DNA of 64,000 nt from Mucilaginibacter psychrotolerans (GCF_004519315.1 NZ_SOZE01000004.1:62001-126000); one strand, 5' to 3'; shown: positions 46,647 through 56,633, counted from the first letter of the stretch. Notes: generated by a model from the sequence alone, not told the origin. Numbers and translations are program-made.

Positions 46647-47828
46647 ATGAAGAACAGCTATATCTCCTTTATTATCGCCGCTGGTGTTTTGGCACTTTCG
46701 GCATGCAAAAGTTCAGACAAAGGCACGGGCGCGCCTGTGTTGCCGCCCACCCCGGTAAACGTGGTGGAAGCGCAAAAATCCGAAGCCCTTTATTATGATA
46801 AATACCAGGGCATTGCTGTTGCGCTCAATTCGGTTGAACTGCGCAGCCAGGTAGGCGGCTTTATTACCGGCATCTTTTTTAAAGAAGGCGAAGTAGTTAC
46901 CAAAGGCAGCCCGTTATATGAAATAGACCGCCGCAAATACGTGGCCGCATACGAGCAGGCAAACGCCAACGTAATAAGTGCTAAGGCCAACTTGGTTAAG
47001 GCACAAAAAGATATCGACCGCTACAACATGCTGCTGAAGGCAGATGCTGTTGCACGCCAAACGGTAGACCAGGCAACTGCCTCGTTCGAAACGGCTAAAG
47101 GCCAGGTAGCGGTTGCACAGGCCGCGTTGTCGTCTGCAGCAACTGATCTTTCTTATGCCACCATTCGTGCGCCATTTACCGGTCGTATAGGTATATCGCA
47201 GGTAAAGCTGGGTGCGCAGGTTACGCCGGGCACTACACTGTTAAACACTATATCTACGGGTAACCCAATGGGGGTAGACGTAGTGATAAACGAGCAGGAC
47301 ATCAACCGTTTTTATAAGCTACAGCAGCATGCATCAGATACTACTTTTAAGCTGCAACTTTCAGATGGGACCACTTACGCCCAAAACGGCAGGTTATTCG
47401 CTATAGACCGTGGTGTGAACAACCAAACCGGTAGCATTAAAGTAAGGGTACAGTTCCCCAATGCGCAGGATGTACTGCGTGATGGTATGAGCTGCGTATT
47501 GCAGGTACTGAACGATAATTCGGGCGAACGGGTGCAGATACCTTATAAAGCCATTACCGAACAAATGGGCGAGTTTTTTGTGTTTACCGTAAGGGATACT
47601 ACCGTTAGAGATACCGCAGCAGATAAAACGGTTAAAGACCGCCGCGATACCCTGGCACACCAGGTGAAAGTAGTGCTTGGGCAACGCATACAAAGCAATG
47701 TAATTATTATGCAAGGCATTAAACCCGGTGATAAGATAGTTACCGAAGGTTTCCAGCGCTTGCGTGATGGGGGCAAGGTAACCCAGGGGCCTGCAGCAGC
47801 GGCACCCGGCGCGGCACCAAAAAAATAA
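46647..47828 (+). CDS. RND efflux periplasmic adaptor (membrane fusion protein)
   Basis: 393 residues. Lipoprotein signal ending LALSAC, then the biotinyl-lipoyl-like half (VELRSQVGGFITGIFFKEGEVVTKGSPLYEID), a helical hairpin (about 90-150), the second lipoyl half and a beta-barrel domain (GTTLLNTISTGNPMGVDVVI), then a C-terminal membrane-proximal domain and a flexible Ala/Pro tail. It joins the RND pump to TolC. It is the second gene of the efflux operon. Confidence 0.9.
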   Translation: MKNSYISFIIAAGVLALSACKSSDKGTGAPVLPPTPVNVVEAQKSEALYYDKYQGIAVALNSVELRSQVGGFITGIFFKEGEVVTKGSPLYEIDRRKYVAAYEQANANVISAKANLVKAQKDIDRYNMLLKADAVARQTVDQATASFETAKGQVAVAQAALSSAATDLSYATIRAPFTGRIGISQVKLGAQVTPGTTLLNTISTGNPMGVDVVINEQDINRFYKLQQHASDTTFKLQLSDGTTYAQNGRLFAIDRGVNNQTGSIKVRVQFPNAQDVLRDGMSCVLQVLNDNSGERVQIPYKAITEQMGEFFVFTVRDTTVRDTAADKTVKDRRDTLAHQVKVVLGQRIQSNVIIMQGIKPGDKIVTEGFQRLRDGGKVTQGPAAAAPGAAPKK

Positions 47829-47887
47829 AAGATACTTAAAGCGGATAAGGGAGCATATCCCCATTTTTTAAGCTAAAGAAATAGATA

Positions 47888-50800
47888 ATGATTGCAGATG
47901 TTTTTATAAAACGCCCCGTAACGGCCATCGTAATATCGCTGGTAATTGTGATTGTGGGCGTGCTGTCTATGCTGAGCCTGCCTATAGGCCAGTACCCCGA
48001 AATTACGCCACCCACGGTACAGGTAACGGGTACATATACCGGTGCCGATGCTTTAACCGTTGAGCAGACAGTGGCTACCCCGGTAGAAGTACAGGTAAAC
48101 GGTACGCCGGGCATGACCTACCTGCAAAGTAACAGCACAGGTAATGGTGCCATGAGCATGACGGTGAACTTTGAAGTTGGTACCGATATCAATAATGCCG
48201 CGCTCGACGTGCAGAACCGTGTAGGTATTGCCCAGCCAACCCTGCCGCAGGAGGTACAGCGCCTGGGTTTGACCGTACGTAAACGTAACCCGAGCATATT
48301 GATGCTGGTGGCTATGTATTCGCCCAAAGGTTCGCATGATGTAACTTTTACCGATAACTATACCAACGTATTTATAAAGGATGCATTGCTGCGTACTAAA
48401 GGCGTTGGCGACGTGTTTACACGCGCCGATGATTTCAGCATGCGTGTATGGTTAAAACCTGATAAACTGGCTGCCCTGAATATGACTGCGGCCGATGTTA
48501 CGGCAGCATTAACCGAGCAGAATGCGCAGGTGGCTGCGGGTACCGTAGGTGCAACCCCGCAAATGAAGGGGCAAACCTTCGAATACAGTGTACTGGTAAA
48601 GGGCCGTTTAACCAATAAAGCAGAGTTTGAAAATATTGTGGTTAAAACGCAGCCGGGCACAGGCTCGATAGTACACCTTAAGGATGTTGCAAGGGTAGAG
48701 CTGGGTAAATTCAACTACGCCGGTAACTCCTTTGTAGATGGTAAACGTGCATCGTACCTTTTGATATACCAGGCACCTGGTAGTAATGCCATAGAAACGG
48801 CCGATAACGTTGTAGCTACGATGGAAGAGTTGAAGAAAACTTTCCCTGAGGATATTAACTACGTGGTGCCTTTTGAATCGGTTACGGTAGTAAAGGTATC
48901 GCTGGAGGAAGTTATAGAAACCCTGGTAATTGCGCTGGTGCTCGTAATCATTGTGGTTTTCCTCTTCCTGCAAAACTGGCGCACAACACTTATTCCGGTA
49001 CTGGCTATCCCGGTATCTATTGTGGGTACGTTCATCTTCTTTATACCGCTGCACTTTACCATCAATACGCTTACGCTGTTCGGTTTCGTGCTGGCTATTG
49101 GTATTGTGGTGGATGATGCCATTGTGGTGGTAGAGGCTGTACAGCATTATATGGACGAAAAGGGCATGAGTCCGCAGGAGGCCACTAAGCACGCCATGAA
49201 GGATATTTCGGCGCCGGTTATCGCCATCGCGCTGATATTGGCTGCGGTATTTGTGCCGGTAGGTTTTATACCCGGTATTGTGGGCAGGCTTTACCAGCAG
49301 TTTGCCATCACCATTGCCATATCGGTACTGATATCGGCATTTGTGGCCTTATCGCTTACGCCTGCGCTTTGTACCATATTATTGCGCCCGCACAAGATTG
49401 ATGATAAATCTACAGGACTTAACAAGTTCTTCTTCAAATTCAACCAATGGTTTGATAGGGTTACCGGCCGTTACCGAAATTCAGTAGATAGAGGTATCAG
49501 GAATTCCAAGTTTGTGGTTATTATACTGGTATGTGTGGTAGTAGGTACCGTATTGTTATTCAAAAGCAAACCATCAGGCTTTATTCCATTGGAGGATGAA
49601 GGCCGTGTGTATGTTACCTACGATTTGCCCGAGGGTGCGTCTACAGAACGTACCGTAGCGGTATTGCACGAGATGATGACCGAATTGGATAGCGTACATG
49701 CTATAAAGCACTATGCAGCATTGGGCGGTTTAAATGCTGTAAACTTTGCAACAAAATCAAACAGCGCCACCATATTTGTGCAGTTGAAGCCATGGGAAGA
49801 ACGTAAAGACGAAAAAGACAAATTGCAAGGTGTTATTGCCACCATCACCAAGAAAATGGCCAGGTTTAAAGAAGCCAACGTAGTGGTAATTTCTCCGCCG
49901 GCCATACCGGGTTTGGGTAATACGGGCGGCTTCTCGTTCATCTTACAGGAAAAACAAGCAGGCGGCGATATCAAAAACTTTGAAAAAGTGCTGAACACCT
50001 TTGTTGCTGCTGTGAACAAACGCAAAGAGATTGCCCGTGCGTTTTCGTTCTTCGGTGCGCATACGCCCGCTTACCAGCTTACTATCGACAGAGAGAAAGC
50101 AAAAAAACTCGGCGTGCAAATATCCGACGTAAACAGTGCCTTGCAAACGTATTTGGGTAGCGCTTACGTTAACGATTTCACCATATATGGCAGAAACTTT
50201 AGGGTGGTTACGCAGGCCGACACCAATTATCGAACGAATATCCAGAACATTGGGCAGTACTTTGTGCGTAACTCATCCGGCGCTATGGTGCCCCTGAGTA
50301 CGCTCACCAGTTATCAGGTGATTGAGAATGCGCCATTGATATCGCACTACAATCTTTTCCGCTCGGCAGAGATAAACGGCGCCACGAAGCCTGGCTATAG
50401 CAGCGGCGACGCGATAAAGGCCCTGCAGGAAGTTGCCGCGCAAACACTACCGCAAGGTTACGGCTACGAGTTTTCGGGCCTAAGCCGTGAGGAATTGTTA
50501 TCTGGCTCCAAAACCATATACATATTTGCCTTGTCGATAGGCTTTGTGTTCCTGTTTTTGGCAGCCTTATATGAGAGTTGGTCGGTACCGTTCTCAGTAC
50601 TGCTGGCTGTACCGTTGGGTGCCTTCGGCGCGATATTGTTCCTCTTGTTTGATAAAAGCTTAACCAACAACGTTTACGCACAGATTGGTTTGATTACTTT
50701 GATAGGTTTGGCAGCCAAAAACGCCATCCTGATTGTAGAGTTTGCCAAAGAACGTGTGGATAGGGGTATGGACCTGGAAAAGGCAACGCTTGAGGCTGTA

Positions 50801-51070
50801 AGACTGCGTTTGCGCCCCATCATCATGACCTCGATGGCCTTCATCCTGGGCGTACTGCCCTTGCTGTTTGCATCGGGTGCTGGTGCCGAGGCACGTAAAA
50901 CCATCGGCTTTACGGTATTCGGCGGTATGCTTACTGCAACATCATTGGCAATATTTATTGTGCCGGTGCTGTTTTACATCATCACCAAATTTGCCTACGG
51001 CAAAAAGAAGCTGGCCGAGTTAGAAAAAAATTACAAACCCGACCCAGAAACAGACACTGAAGTATATTAG
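47888..51070 (+). CDS. RND multidrug efflux permease (HAE1/AcrB type)
   Basis: 1060 residues, about 12 membrane helices in two repeats with two large periplasmic loops. The N-terminus is FIKRPVTAIVISLVIVIVGV. Proton-relay Asp residues are in GIVVDDAIVVVEAVQ, and the second half has LIGLAAKNAILIVEFAKERVD. The length fits AcrB-like pumps. Substrate specificity cannot be read. It is preceded by its adaptor, with a 59-base gap, and followed by a strong terminator. Confidence 0.92.
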   Translation: MIADVFIKRPVTAIVISLVIVIVGVLSMLSLPIGQYPEITPPTVQVTGTYTGADALTVEQTVATPVEVQVNGTPGMTYLQSNSTGNGAMSMTVNFEVGTDINNAALDVQNRVGIAQPTLPQEVQRLGLTVRKRNPSILMLVAMYSPKGSHDVTFTDNYTNVFIKDALLRTKGVGDVFTRADDFSMRVWLKPDKLAALNMTAADVTAALTEQNAQVAAGTVGATPQMKGQTFEYSVLVKGRLTNKAEFENIVVKTQPGTGSIVHLKDVARVELGKFNYAGNSFVDGKRASYLLIYQAPGSNAIETADNVVATMEELKKTFPEDINYVVPFESVTVVKVSLEEVIETLVIALVLVIIVVFLFLQNWRTTLIPVLAIPVSIVGTFIFFIPLHFTINTLTLFGFVLAIGIVVDDAIVVVEAVQHYMDEKGMSPQEATKHAMKDISAPVIAIALILAAVFVPVGFIPGIVGRLYQQFAITIAISVLISAFVALSLTPALCTILLRPHKIDDKSTGLNKFFFKFNQWFDRVTGRYRNSVDRGIRNSKFVVIILVCVVVGTVLLFKSKPSGFIPLEDEGRVYVTYDLPEGASTERTVAVLHEMMTELDSVHAIKHYAALGGLNAVNFATKSNSATIFVQLKPWEERKDEKDKLQGVIATITKKMARFKEANVVVISPPAIPGLGNTGGFSFILQEKQAGGDIKNFEKVLNTFVAAVNKRKEIARAFSFFGAHTPAYQLTIDREKAKKLGVQISDVNSALQTYLGSAYVNDFTIYGRNFRVVTQADTNYRTNIQNIGQYFVRNSSGAMVPLSTLTSYQVIENAPLISHYNLFRSAEINGATKPGYSSGDAIKALQEVAAQTLPQGYGYEFSGLSREELLSGSKTIYIFALSIGFVFLFLAALYESWSVPFSVLLAVPLGAFGAILFLLFDKSLTNNVYAQIGLITLIGLAAKNAILIVEFAKERVDRGMDLEKATLEAVRLRLRPIIMTSMAFILGVLPLLFASGAGAEARKTIGFTVFGGMLTATSLAIFIVPVLFYIITKFAYGKKKLAELEKNYKPDPETDTEVY

Positions 51071-51083
51071 CTTTTGAATTTGG

Positions 51084-51110
51084 GCCCCTTGAAAAAGGGG
51101 CTTTTTTTTT
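51084..51110 (+). terminator. Rho-independent terminator of the efflux operon
   Basis: Stem GCCCCTT / AAGGGGC with loop GAAA (51084-51101) and a nine-T run, 13 bases after the permease stop. Confidence 0.9.
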
Positions 51111-51149
51111 GTTTTAGCAGATATGCGGAGTTTTGCCGCTGGGCGATTT

Positions 51150-51262
51150 GACTCACCCTCTCTGCTTTGCAAAGAAGGTAAAAAGAAGACGAAGAAAAAT
51201 TGTAGCTCACCTTCTGTGCGAAGCATAAGGGGCGGGCAGCGAAGCGAACTCCGGGGTGAGTC
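51150..51262. repeat. Inverted-repeat element bounded by GACTCACCC
   Basis: Left arm GACTCACCC at 51150-51158 and right arm GGGTGAGTC at 51254-51262; the middle is GC-rich and without an ORF. It resembles the small non-autonomous elements common in Sphingobacteriaceae genomes. Confidence 0.5.
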
Positions 51263-51667
51263 AGCTCTCGACGCGGACATTGGCACTATCTTTCCAACGT
51301 GCTCATTGTTCCCTCTGTATGTTTTGTGTTAAAAAATACCCGCATTAACCCATCGTGGCATGAAAAACAGATGAAAAACAGTTCTCCGGGAACGGCTGCT
51401 ATATGCAACAGCATACAGTTTTGTATTCTATCGCCCACAATTTCGCCCTACTTAATATTGCCAATACGAGCATTGTGTTGCACATCTAATAAATTTACAC
51501 GTATAAAACCTGACTGATTATCAATAATTAAGGTGTTGTGTTGCGTTTTTCGCATACATTTTTTAGCCCGATTGATATTAACGCAATGTTAATTTTGGCA
51601 ACGTGGCAGTGTATTTGTAAAGGGGGAGGTAACACAATTTAAGATTGTATTACTAAAAAACACAACA

Positions 51668-52204
51668 ATGAAAAAAATGACAACCTTAGTAGCAGCAGCA
51701 TTTACAGCAGCAGCTATATTTTTAGGAACAAATGCTAACGCCCAATCAACCCCAAAAACCGCCCTTCGTTTCGGTATTGGTGCAGAGGCCCTTTTGCCTA
51801 CAGGGAACTTAAAAAATGCTTCTAATTTTGGCTTGGGTATTACGCCACGCCTGCAATACGGCGTAGCCGATGATGTAGCTTTAACATTAACCTCTGGTTT
51901 TTATAACTATTTTGGTAAAGAACTAAGCGGCAGCCCAAGCGTTAAAGTACCATCTTACCAAATGATTCCATTGAAATTAGGTATTAAAGCCTTCGTATCG
52001 CAAAATGTTTACGTGAGTGGTGAAGTGGGTGCCGGGTTCGAAACGCGCAATTACTATGGCAAAAACACCAAATTACTTGCTTCGCCGGGTATTGGTTGGG
52101 CTAATCAATCATGGGATTTAGGTGCACGTTACGAAAACTTCTCGGGCCAAAACAATAGCTTTGGTACAGTAGGTTTGCGTGTCGCATACGGCTTTGGCTT
52201 GTAA
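51668..52204 (+). CDS. Outer-membrane beta-barrel protein
   Basis: 178 residues with a signal peptide (MKKMTTLVAAAFTAAAIFLG... ending NANAQ), then alternating strands typical of small eight-stranded barrels: LRFGIGAEALLPTG, GLGITPRLQYG, VALTLTSGFYNYF, VYVSGEVGAGFE, and a C-terminal GTVGLRVAYGFGL ending in an aromatic/hydrophobic pattern. Function is unknown; a porin-like or structural outer membrane protein. It is followed closely by a strong hairpin terminator. Confidence 0.78.
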   Translation: MKKMTTLVAAAFTAAAIFLGTNANAQSTPKTALRFGIGAEALLPTGNLKNASNFGLGITPRLQYGVADDVALTLTSGFYNYFGKELSGSPSVKVPSYQMIPLKLGIKAFVSQNVYVSGEVGAGFETRNYYGKNTKLLASPGIGWANQSWDLGARYENFSGQNNSFGTVGLRVAYGFGL

Positions 52205-52224
52205 GCAACGCTACCTGAAAAAAG

Positions 52225-52260
52225 AAAACCCCTCGTCTTTACCGGCGAGGGGTTTTCCTT
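52225..52260 (+). terminator. Rho-independent terminator
   Basis: Perfect 11-bp stem AAAACCCCTCG / CGAGGGGTTTT (52225-52235 and 52246-52256) then CCTTTTT, 20 bases after the stop of the beta-barrel gene. Confidence 0.85.
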
Positions 52261-52297
52261 TTTAGTGTTTTTTGTTAAATCTAAGCACCTGTTATTT

Positions 52298-53236
52298 TTA
52301 ATGCTTTTGGCGCAGCTCTGCTTCTGTTTTTTTTATAGCAATAGCAAGTTTTGTAGTAAACATATGCGCTCCCTCATCGTTCAAATGCCGCGGCTCGGCA
52401 AAGTATTTCGGCGAGGATAAGGCGGTGCTGTCGTTAAAAAAATTAAAATAGGGCACACCATTTTCCGCTGCAATTTTTTGGGCAACTACGTCGTAATAAG
52501 TAGGGTGCCTGTAAGCAATAAAAAATGGCGACTGCACCATGTATAGTTTTATATGGTTTTCGCGGCAGTATTTTACAGCCGAAGTGTAAAGTTTAACACA
52601 ATTGGTATCTAAAGGTAAACCGACGCCGGCACTATCTGCCACGGCTAAGGGCTCGTTCCAGGTGCGTTCAAGCGGGATCCAGCCTTTTACCGAGGTGCTT
52701 TTTTCCTTGTTTTTATACACGCTTAGCGATTTGTTGAGGTTGTAAACCAGCGAAGAATTAAAAGGATATACGGCACACAGCATCTTGTATTTTTCATTCG
52801 GCCTGGTATCGTCTATCAGTTTTTGAATAGCGGGGTGGGTAAAGTAATAGGGCGAAACCGTAGTCAATTCCAGATAATTCAGTTCGCTGTAGCTTAGGCC
52901 TTCCCAATAATCCCATATGATCATTTTGGGTTTGTACCGGCTGGTGATACCTTTAAAAGTAGCGTATTGATGCAAAAACTTAGCACCCTCCATACCGGCA
53001 TTATAAACGCTGAGGCCAAGACTATCCTCCAGCACTTGAGATACATAGCTGTGCGATGCCCTCGACGAGCCGATGACCACCACCTCGGCCCGGGTAGAGT
53101 CAATAGCGTAGGTAAGGTCGTGATACTTGCCGGTATCAGGTTTAAAATATAAATACCGCAGTCCGGCGCCCACTAACCGATCAAGTGCAATAAGCAATAA
53201 AATACATAACAGCACTTTCCATAAATTCTTGTTCAT
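52298..53236 (-). CDS. SGNH-hydrolase-like partner of the MBOAT acyltransferase
   Basis: 312 residues with an N-terminal membrane anchor (about 6-27) and an SGNH-type fold: block I VVVIGSSRASHSYV holds the nucleophile-type Ser, and the C-terminal EPRHLNDEGAHMF supplies the His (block V). Such proteins are paired with MBOAT acyltransferases (AlgJ/AlgX-like) to O-acetylate exported polysaccharide. It lies 42 bases downstream of the MBOAT gene on the same strand. Confidence 0.7.
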   Translation of the reverse strand: MNKNLWKVLLCILLLIALDRLVGAGLRYLYFKPDTGKYHDLTYAIDSTRAEVVVIGSSRASHSYVSQVLEDSLGLSVYNAGMEGAKFLHQYATFKGITSRYKPKMIIWDYWEGLSYSELNYLELTTVSPYYFTHPAIQKLIDDTRPNEKYKMLCAVYPFNSSLVYNLNKSLSVYKNKEKSTSVKGWIPLERTWNEPLAVADSAGVGLPLDTNCVKLYTSAVKYCRENHIKLYMVQSPFFIAYRHPTYYDVVAQKIAAENGVPYFNFFNDSTALSSPKYFAEPRHLNDEGAHMFTTKLAIAIKKTEAELRQKH

Positions 53237-53278
53237 GCCTCAAAGGTTAGTGTAACCACCATAGCAAATGCTTCGATA

Positions 53279-54703
53279 TTAAAACTGAAAATAAATAAAC
53301 TGCCCCCCATCAAACACGCCCAATGCCATAATTAAAATGACGATGAATGCATACGAAAAGCACCTCACGAACGCATACCTGCTGCGCGTAAATAATTTTT
53401 TATGCGGATAGTATTCGCTTATAAATTCCGACAGGAACAATATGCCCGCACCCAGCAAAACGTAAATAATGTTTTCCTGAATAAACAGGTGCCCCCACGA
53501 GGTAAATATCTTTTTAATAATATCAATAGCAATACTGATGCTGGTGGCCCGGAAGAATATCCACGAAAAAGAGATCAGGATAACCGTGGTGATGATTTGC
53601 AGGAACGCATAAAACCAGCCCAGGCGCTGTAGGCCGCTAACCGTATGCAGTTTATCTTTATAGGATTGAAACAGGTGTGCAAATATCAGGTAAAAGCCGT
53701 TTATAGCGCCCCAGGCCATAAAACGCCAGTCTGCACCATGCCATAGGCCACTTATTAAAAACACGATCATGAGGTTGAGGTAGGCCCGCGGCAGCTTAAC
53801 CCGGTTGCCACCCAGCGAAATATACAGATAATCGGTAAACCAGGTGGAGAGCGAAATGTGCCACCGGCGCCAAAACTCGGATACGGTTTTTGCAAAGTAA
53901 GGGCGCCTAAAGTTTTCCATCAGTTTAAAGCCCATCACTTGAGCACAACCGATGGCAATATCGGCATAGCCTGCAAAATCGCAATAGATCTGTATAGCAA
54001 AGAAAATGGTAGCCAGGGCAAAATCTACCCCCGAGTGGTAATTGCTGTTGTCGTAAACGGCATTAACATATTGTGCGGCCCTATCGGCAACCACAATTTT
54101 TTTAAAAAAGCCCCATATAATACGTTTAAACCCTTCATTTACCTGTAGCCAGTTAAAGGGGTGTTTTTCGTAAAACTGGTGGATCATGTTTTGCGGCCGT
54201 TCTATGGGGCCTGCAACCAGCTGCGGATAAAACATTACATACAAGGCGTAAATACCAAAATGCCGCTCGGGCGGTTGGTTGCGCCTGTAAACCTCTATGG
54301 TATAGCTCATGGCCTGAAACGTATGGAACGATAGGCCAATAGGCAGCAATATCTGCAGCAGGGGTAAGGCATGATGCCAGCCCAGCGTTTGCATAACAGC
54401 CGTTAAGTTAATGCTGATAAAATTGAAATATTTAAAAACGGCCAGGATACCAATATTGGCGGCTAAACTTATGGTGAGTAGATATTTACGCCTGAGGCCG
54501 CTCGCCTGTGCAATGTAAATACCTGCAAAATAATCAATTACAATGGTAAAGCCCAGTATTAAAATGTAAACCGGTACAAAGGCCATGTAAAAAACACAGC
54601 TGGCAACGAGCAGTAATATCCAGCGGTATTTATGGGGCGATAAAAAATACCCGGTGGTTACAACAATAAAAAAAACAATAAATTGGATAGAGTTAAATAC
54701 CAT
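53279..54703 (-). CDS. MBOAT-family O-acyltransferase (AlgI/DltB-like)
   Basis: 474 residues with about 11 membrane helices. The conserved MBOAT features are QLVAGPIERPQNMIHQF, the WRRWHISLSTWFTDYLYISLGG block and SGLWHGADWRF, with the active-site His. These enzymes pass acyl groups across the inner membrane to polysaccharides or teichoic acids. The downstream SGNH protein would complete acetylation of a surface glycan. Confidence 0.88.
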   Translation of the reverse strand: MVFNSIQFIVFFIVVTTGYFLSPHKYRWILLLVASCVFYMAFVPVYILILGFTIVIDYFAGIYIAQASGLRRKYLLTISLAANIGILAVFKYFNFISINLTAVMQTLGWHHALPLLQILLPIGLSFHTFQAMSYTIEVYRRNQPPERHFGIYALYVMFYPQLVAGPIERPQNMIHQFYEKHPFNWLQVNEGFKRIIWGFFKKIVVADRAAQYVNAVYDNSNYHSGVDFALATIFFAIQIYCDFAGYADIAIGCAQVMGFKLMENFRRPYFAKTVSEFWRRWHISLSTWFTDYLYISLGGNRVKLPRAYLNLMIVFLISGLWHGADWRFMAWGAINGFYLIFAHLFQSYKDKLHTVSGLQRLGWFYAFLQIITTVILISFSWIFFRATSISIAIDIIKKIFTSWGHLFIQENIIYVLLGAGILFLSEFISEYYPHKKLFTRSRYAFVRCFSYAFIVILIMALGVFDGGQFIYFQF

Positions 54704-54789
54704 TACACAATGCTATATCAACGGGGCTTAGATTAAATCCATTAACAGATAATGGGTAAATATAACAGAATGCTGTTTTCGAGGGAAAA

Positions 54790-54824
54790 AAAAGAGCCTT
54801 ATTTTTATGAAATAAGGCTCTTTT
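54790..54824. terminator. Bidirectional hairpin between MBOAT and aminotransferase
   Basis: Perfect 15-bp stem AAAAGAGCCTTATTT / AAATAAGGCTCTTTT (54790-54804 and 54810-54824); T-rich on both sides. It would terminate the aminotransferase transcript, which ends at 54841. Confidence 0.75.
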
Positions 54825-54840
54825 GTAATAGGTTAATGGC

Positions 54841-56034
54841 TTACGCCAGTTTACCCAGCGCTTCTTTTATCCTGCGCACAGCCTCAATCAGCTTATCTTC
54901 GGCAGCGGCGTAAGATATACGGATAGATTTTTTATCGCCGAAAGAGTCGCCGCCTACGGTGGCCACGTGGGCTTCTTCCAGCAGGTAAATGCTTAGCGAA
55001 TCAGAATCGGTAATGGTTTTGCCATTGTAGCTTTTGCCGAAGAACGAGGTAACATTCGGGAAGAAGTAGAACGCGCCTTCGGGTAGGTTAACCGTAACAC
55101 CCGGTATCTCTTTTAATAATGCATACACAATATCGCGGCGTTTCTGAAACTGCTCGCGCATGGCGTGTACCGTTTCCAGTCCACCGGTGTAAGCGGCAAC
55201 ACCCGCTTTTTGGGTGATAGAGCAGGTACCCGAGGTAATCTGTCCCTGTAATTTATCGCAGGCAGCAGCAATCTCGCTGTTGCTGGCGGTGTAGCCAATG
55301 CGCCATCCGGTCATGGCGAAGGCCTTGCTCCAGCCGTTTACGATGATAACGCGGTCTTTAATGTAATCGAACTGGGCGATAGATTCGTGCCCGCCGATGA
55401 AGTTGATATGCTCGTAAATCTCATCGCTTAGGATGTAAATTTCCGGGTGTTTTTCAAAAACTTTGGCCAGACTTTCCAGCTCGGCTTTGCTGTAAACGCT
55501 ACCGGTAGGGTTGCAGGGCGACGAGAACATGAACAGCTTGGTTTTTGGCGTAATGGCCGCTTCCAGCTGCTCAGCAGTAATTTTGAAATTGCTTTCAACC
55601 GTGGTATCAATAAAAACGCTCACGCCTTCGGCCAGTTTCACAATTTCCGAGTACGATACCCAGTAAGGGGTAGGGATAATGACCTCTTCGCCGGGGTTTA
55701 CCAGCGAAAGGATGGCATTGGCAAGCGCCTGTTTAGCACCTGTAGACACTACAATTTGAGATTCTGTATAATCGAGGTTGTTTTCGTTCTTCAGTTTGGC
55801 AACTACGGCCTTGCGCAGGTCGGGGTAACCGGCTACAGGGGTGTAGTAGGTAAAATTGTTGTCCATAGCTGTTTTAGCAGCTTCCTTAATGTGCTCAGGG
55901 GTGTGAAAATCAGGCTCGCCGAAGCTCAGGCTGATCACATCAACGCCTTTGGCCGCCAGTTCGCGACCCATTTTTGCCATTTTAATGGTCTGGGATTCCG
56001 ACAGGTTATTTATCCTGTTACTTAATGCGCTCAT
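54841..56034 (-). CDS. Class I pyridoxal-phosphate aminotransferase (aspartate aminotransferase-like)
   Basis: 397 residues, usual AAT length. PLP-binding features: SLSFGEPDFHTPEHI, PTPYWVSY, SSPCNPTGSVYS, ILSDEIYEHINF, and the PLP lysine in NGWSKAFAMTGWRIGY. It moves amino groups between aspartate (or similar) and 2-oxoglutarate in the cytoplasm. The exact amino acid preference is not determined. It stands as a single gene, with a clear -7 box upstream. Confidence 0.88.
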   Translation of the reverse strand: MSALSNRINNLSESQTIKMAKMGRELAAKGVDVISLSFGEPDFHTPEHIKEAAKTAMDNNFTYYTPVAGYPDLRKAVVAKLKNENNLDYTESQIVVSTGAKQALANAILSLVNPGEEVIIPTPYWVSYSEIVKLAEGVSVFIDTTVESNFKITAEQLEAAITPKTKLFMFSSPCNPTGSVYSKAELESLAKVFEKHPEIYILSDEIYEHINFIGGHESIAQFDYIKDRVIIVNGWSKAFAMTGWRIGYTASNSEIAAACDKLQGQITSGTCSITQKAGVAAYTGGLETVHAMREQFQKRRDIVYALLKEIPGVTVNLPEGAFYFFPNVTSFFGKSYNGKTITDSDSLSIYLLEEAHVATVGGDSFGDKKSIRISYAAAEDKLIEAVRRIKEALGKLA

Positions 56035-56053
56035 ATAAATTGTGTTATTGCGG

Positions 56054-56061
56054 CAAATATA
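56054..56061 (-). promoter_or_regulatory. Candidate -7 box of the aminotransferase
   Basis: On the minus strand TATATTTG, an exact TAnnTTTG match, 20 bases before the start codon. Confidence 0.45.
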
Positions 56062-56150
56062 GAAAAATCTATTGCTGGTGGGGGTAACGCATTTACATTT
56101 GACAAATTTAGAAAGTCGACAAATCTATTCACCGCATCGTCTCACCACAT

Positions 56151-56176
56151 CGTCATTGCGAGCGATAGCGTGGCAA
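56151..56176 (+). repeat. 26-bp REP-like repeat, copy 2
   Basis: CGTCATTGCGAGCGATAGCG sits within a 26-bp unit that is the reverse complement of 2900-2925 at 23 of 26 bases. It lies between the aminotransferase and the rhuM remnants. Confidence 0.5.
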
Positions 56177-56323
56177 CCATCGGTAAGCAAAGCGGCATGC
56201 AAAGTGGCGAGCCATGCAAGCTAATGGCAGGGATTATCGGTCAGCTTTCTTATTGTTCTTTAATCTTTTAAGCTCTTTATCAAAATCGCTTTCGAAATAC
56301 TGATCCTGCACCACCCTGAATTT

Positions 56324-56393
56324 CCGTCAACGCAGGGTCTCTCGATAGAGGACCCTGCGCACGTAGGACATTAGCGCATGCATATCAGCAATT
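56324..56393 (+). repeat. Palindromic repeat, copy 1 (short)
   Basis: Core CGCAGGGTCTCTCGATAGAG followed by GACCCTGCG, able to form a 9-bp hairpin. It begins exactly where the rhuM C-terminal piece stops. Confidence 0.75.
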
Positions 56394-56394
56394 T

Positions 56395-56477
56395 CCCGTC
56401 AACGCAGGGTCTCTCGATAGAGGACCCTGCGCACGTAGGACATTAGCGCATGCAAATCGGCAATAATTGTATTATTT
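56395..56477 (+). repeat. Palindromic repeat, copy 2
   Basis: Same unit, about 83 bases, tandem to copy 1 and with the same GCACGTAGGACATTAGCGCA continuation, ending in ATTATTT next to the rhuM core piece. Confidence 0.75.
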
Positions 56478-56633
56478 ACCCTGCGCCCATATACGGAACT
56501 GCGTAGCCTGGAAGCTGTTTACCCGGTAGCCAACAGCTATGATGGCATCAAGATTATAAAAATCAAGGTCGCGGCCCACATCCCGCTTGCCTTCTTTCTG
56601 AACTACTCGAATTTTTCGAGTAGTTGTCGCTTT

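Larger units (their letters stand above)
51071..51667. other. Gene-free interval after the efflux operon
   Basis: 597 bases. It contains the terminator at 51084, the inverted-repeat element at 51150-51262, and an AT-rich leader for the beta-barrel gene. No supported ORF. Confidence 0.5.
56234..56628 (-). pseudogene. Fragmented rhuM-like gene
   Basis: Two minus-strand pieces of the RhuM/virulence-associated family. The N-terminal-core piece (about 56478-56628) reads KIRVVQKEGKRDV, then DLDFYNLDAIIAVGYRVN, then TQFRIWA, all RhuM hallmarks, and runs into QGK and a stop inside the repeat sequence. The C-terminal piece (56234 to about 56322) reads KFRVVQDQYFESDFDKELK and ends at a stop at 56234. 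Two copies of the palindromic repeat sit between the pieces, about 200 residues of the middle are gone, and a third repeat copy replaces the N-terminus. RhuM genes often sit next to type I restriction systems, as here. Confidence 0.7.

Noticed and set aside
48859..49192. Minus-strand ORFs inside the RND permease
   Set aside because: Low-complexity shadows of a membrane-protein gene.
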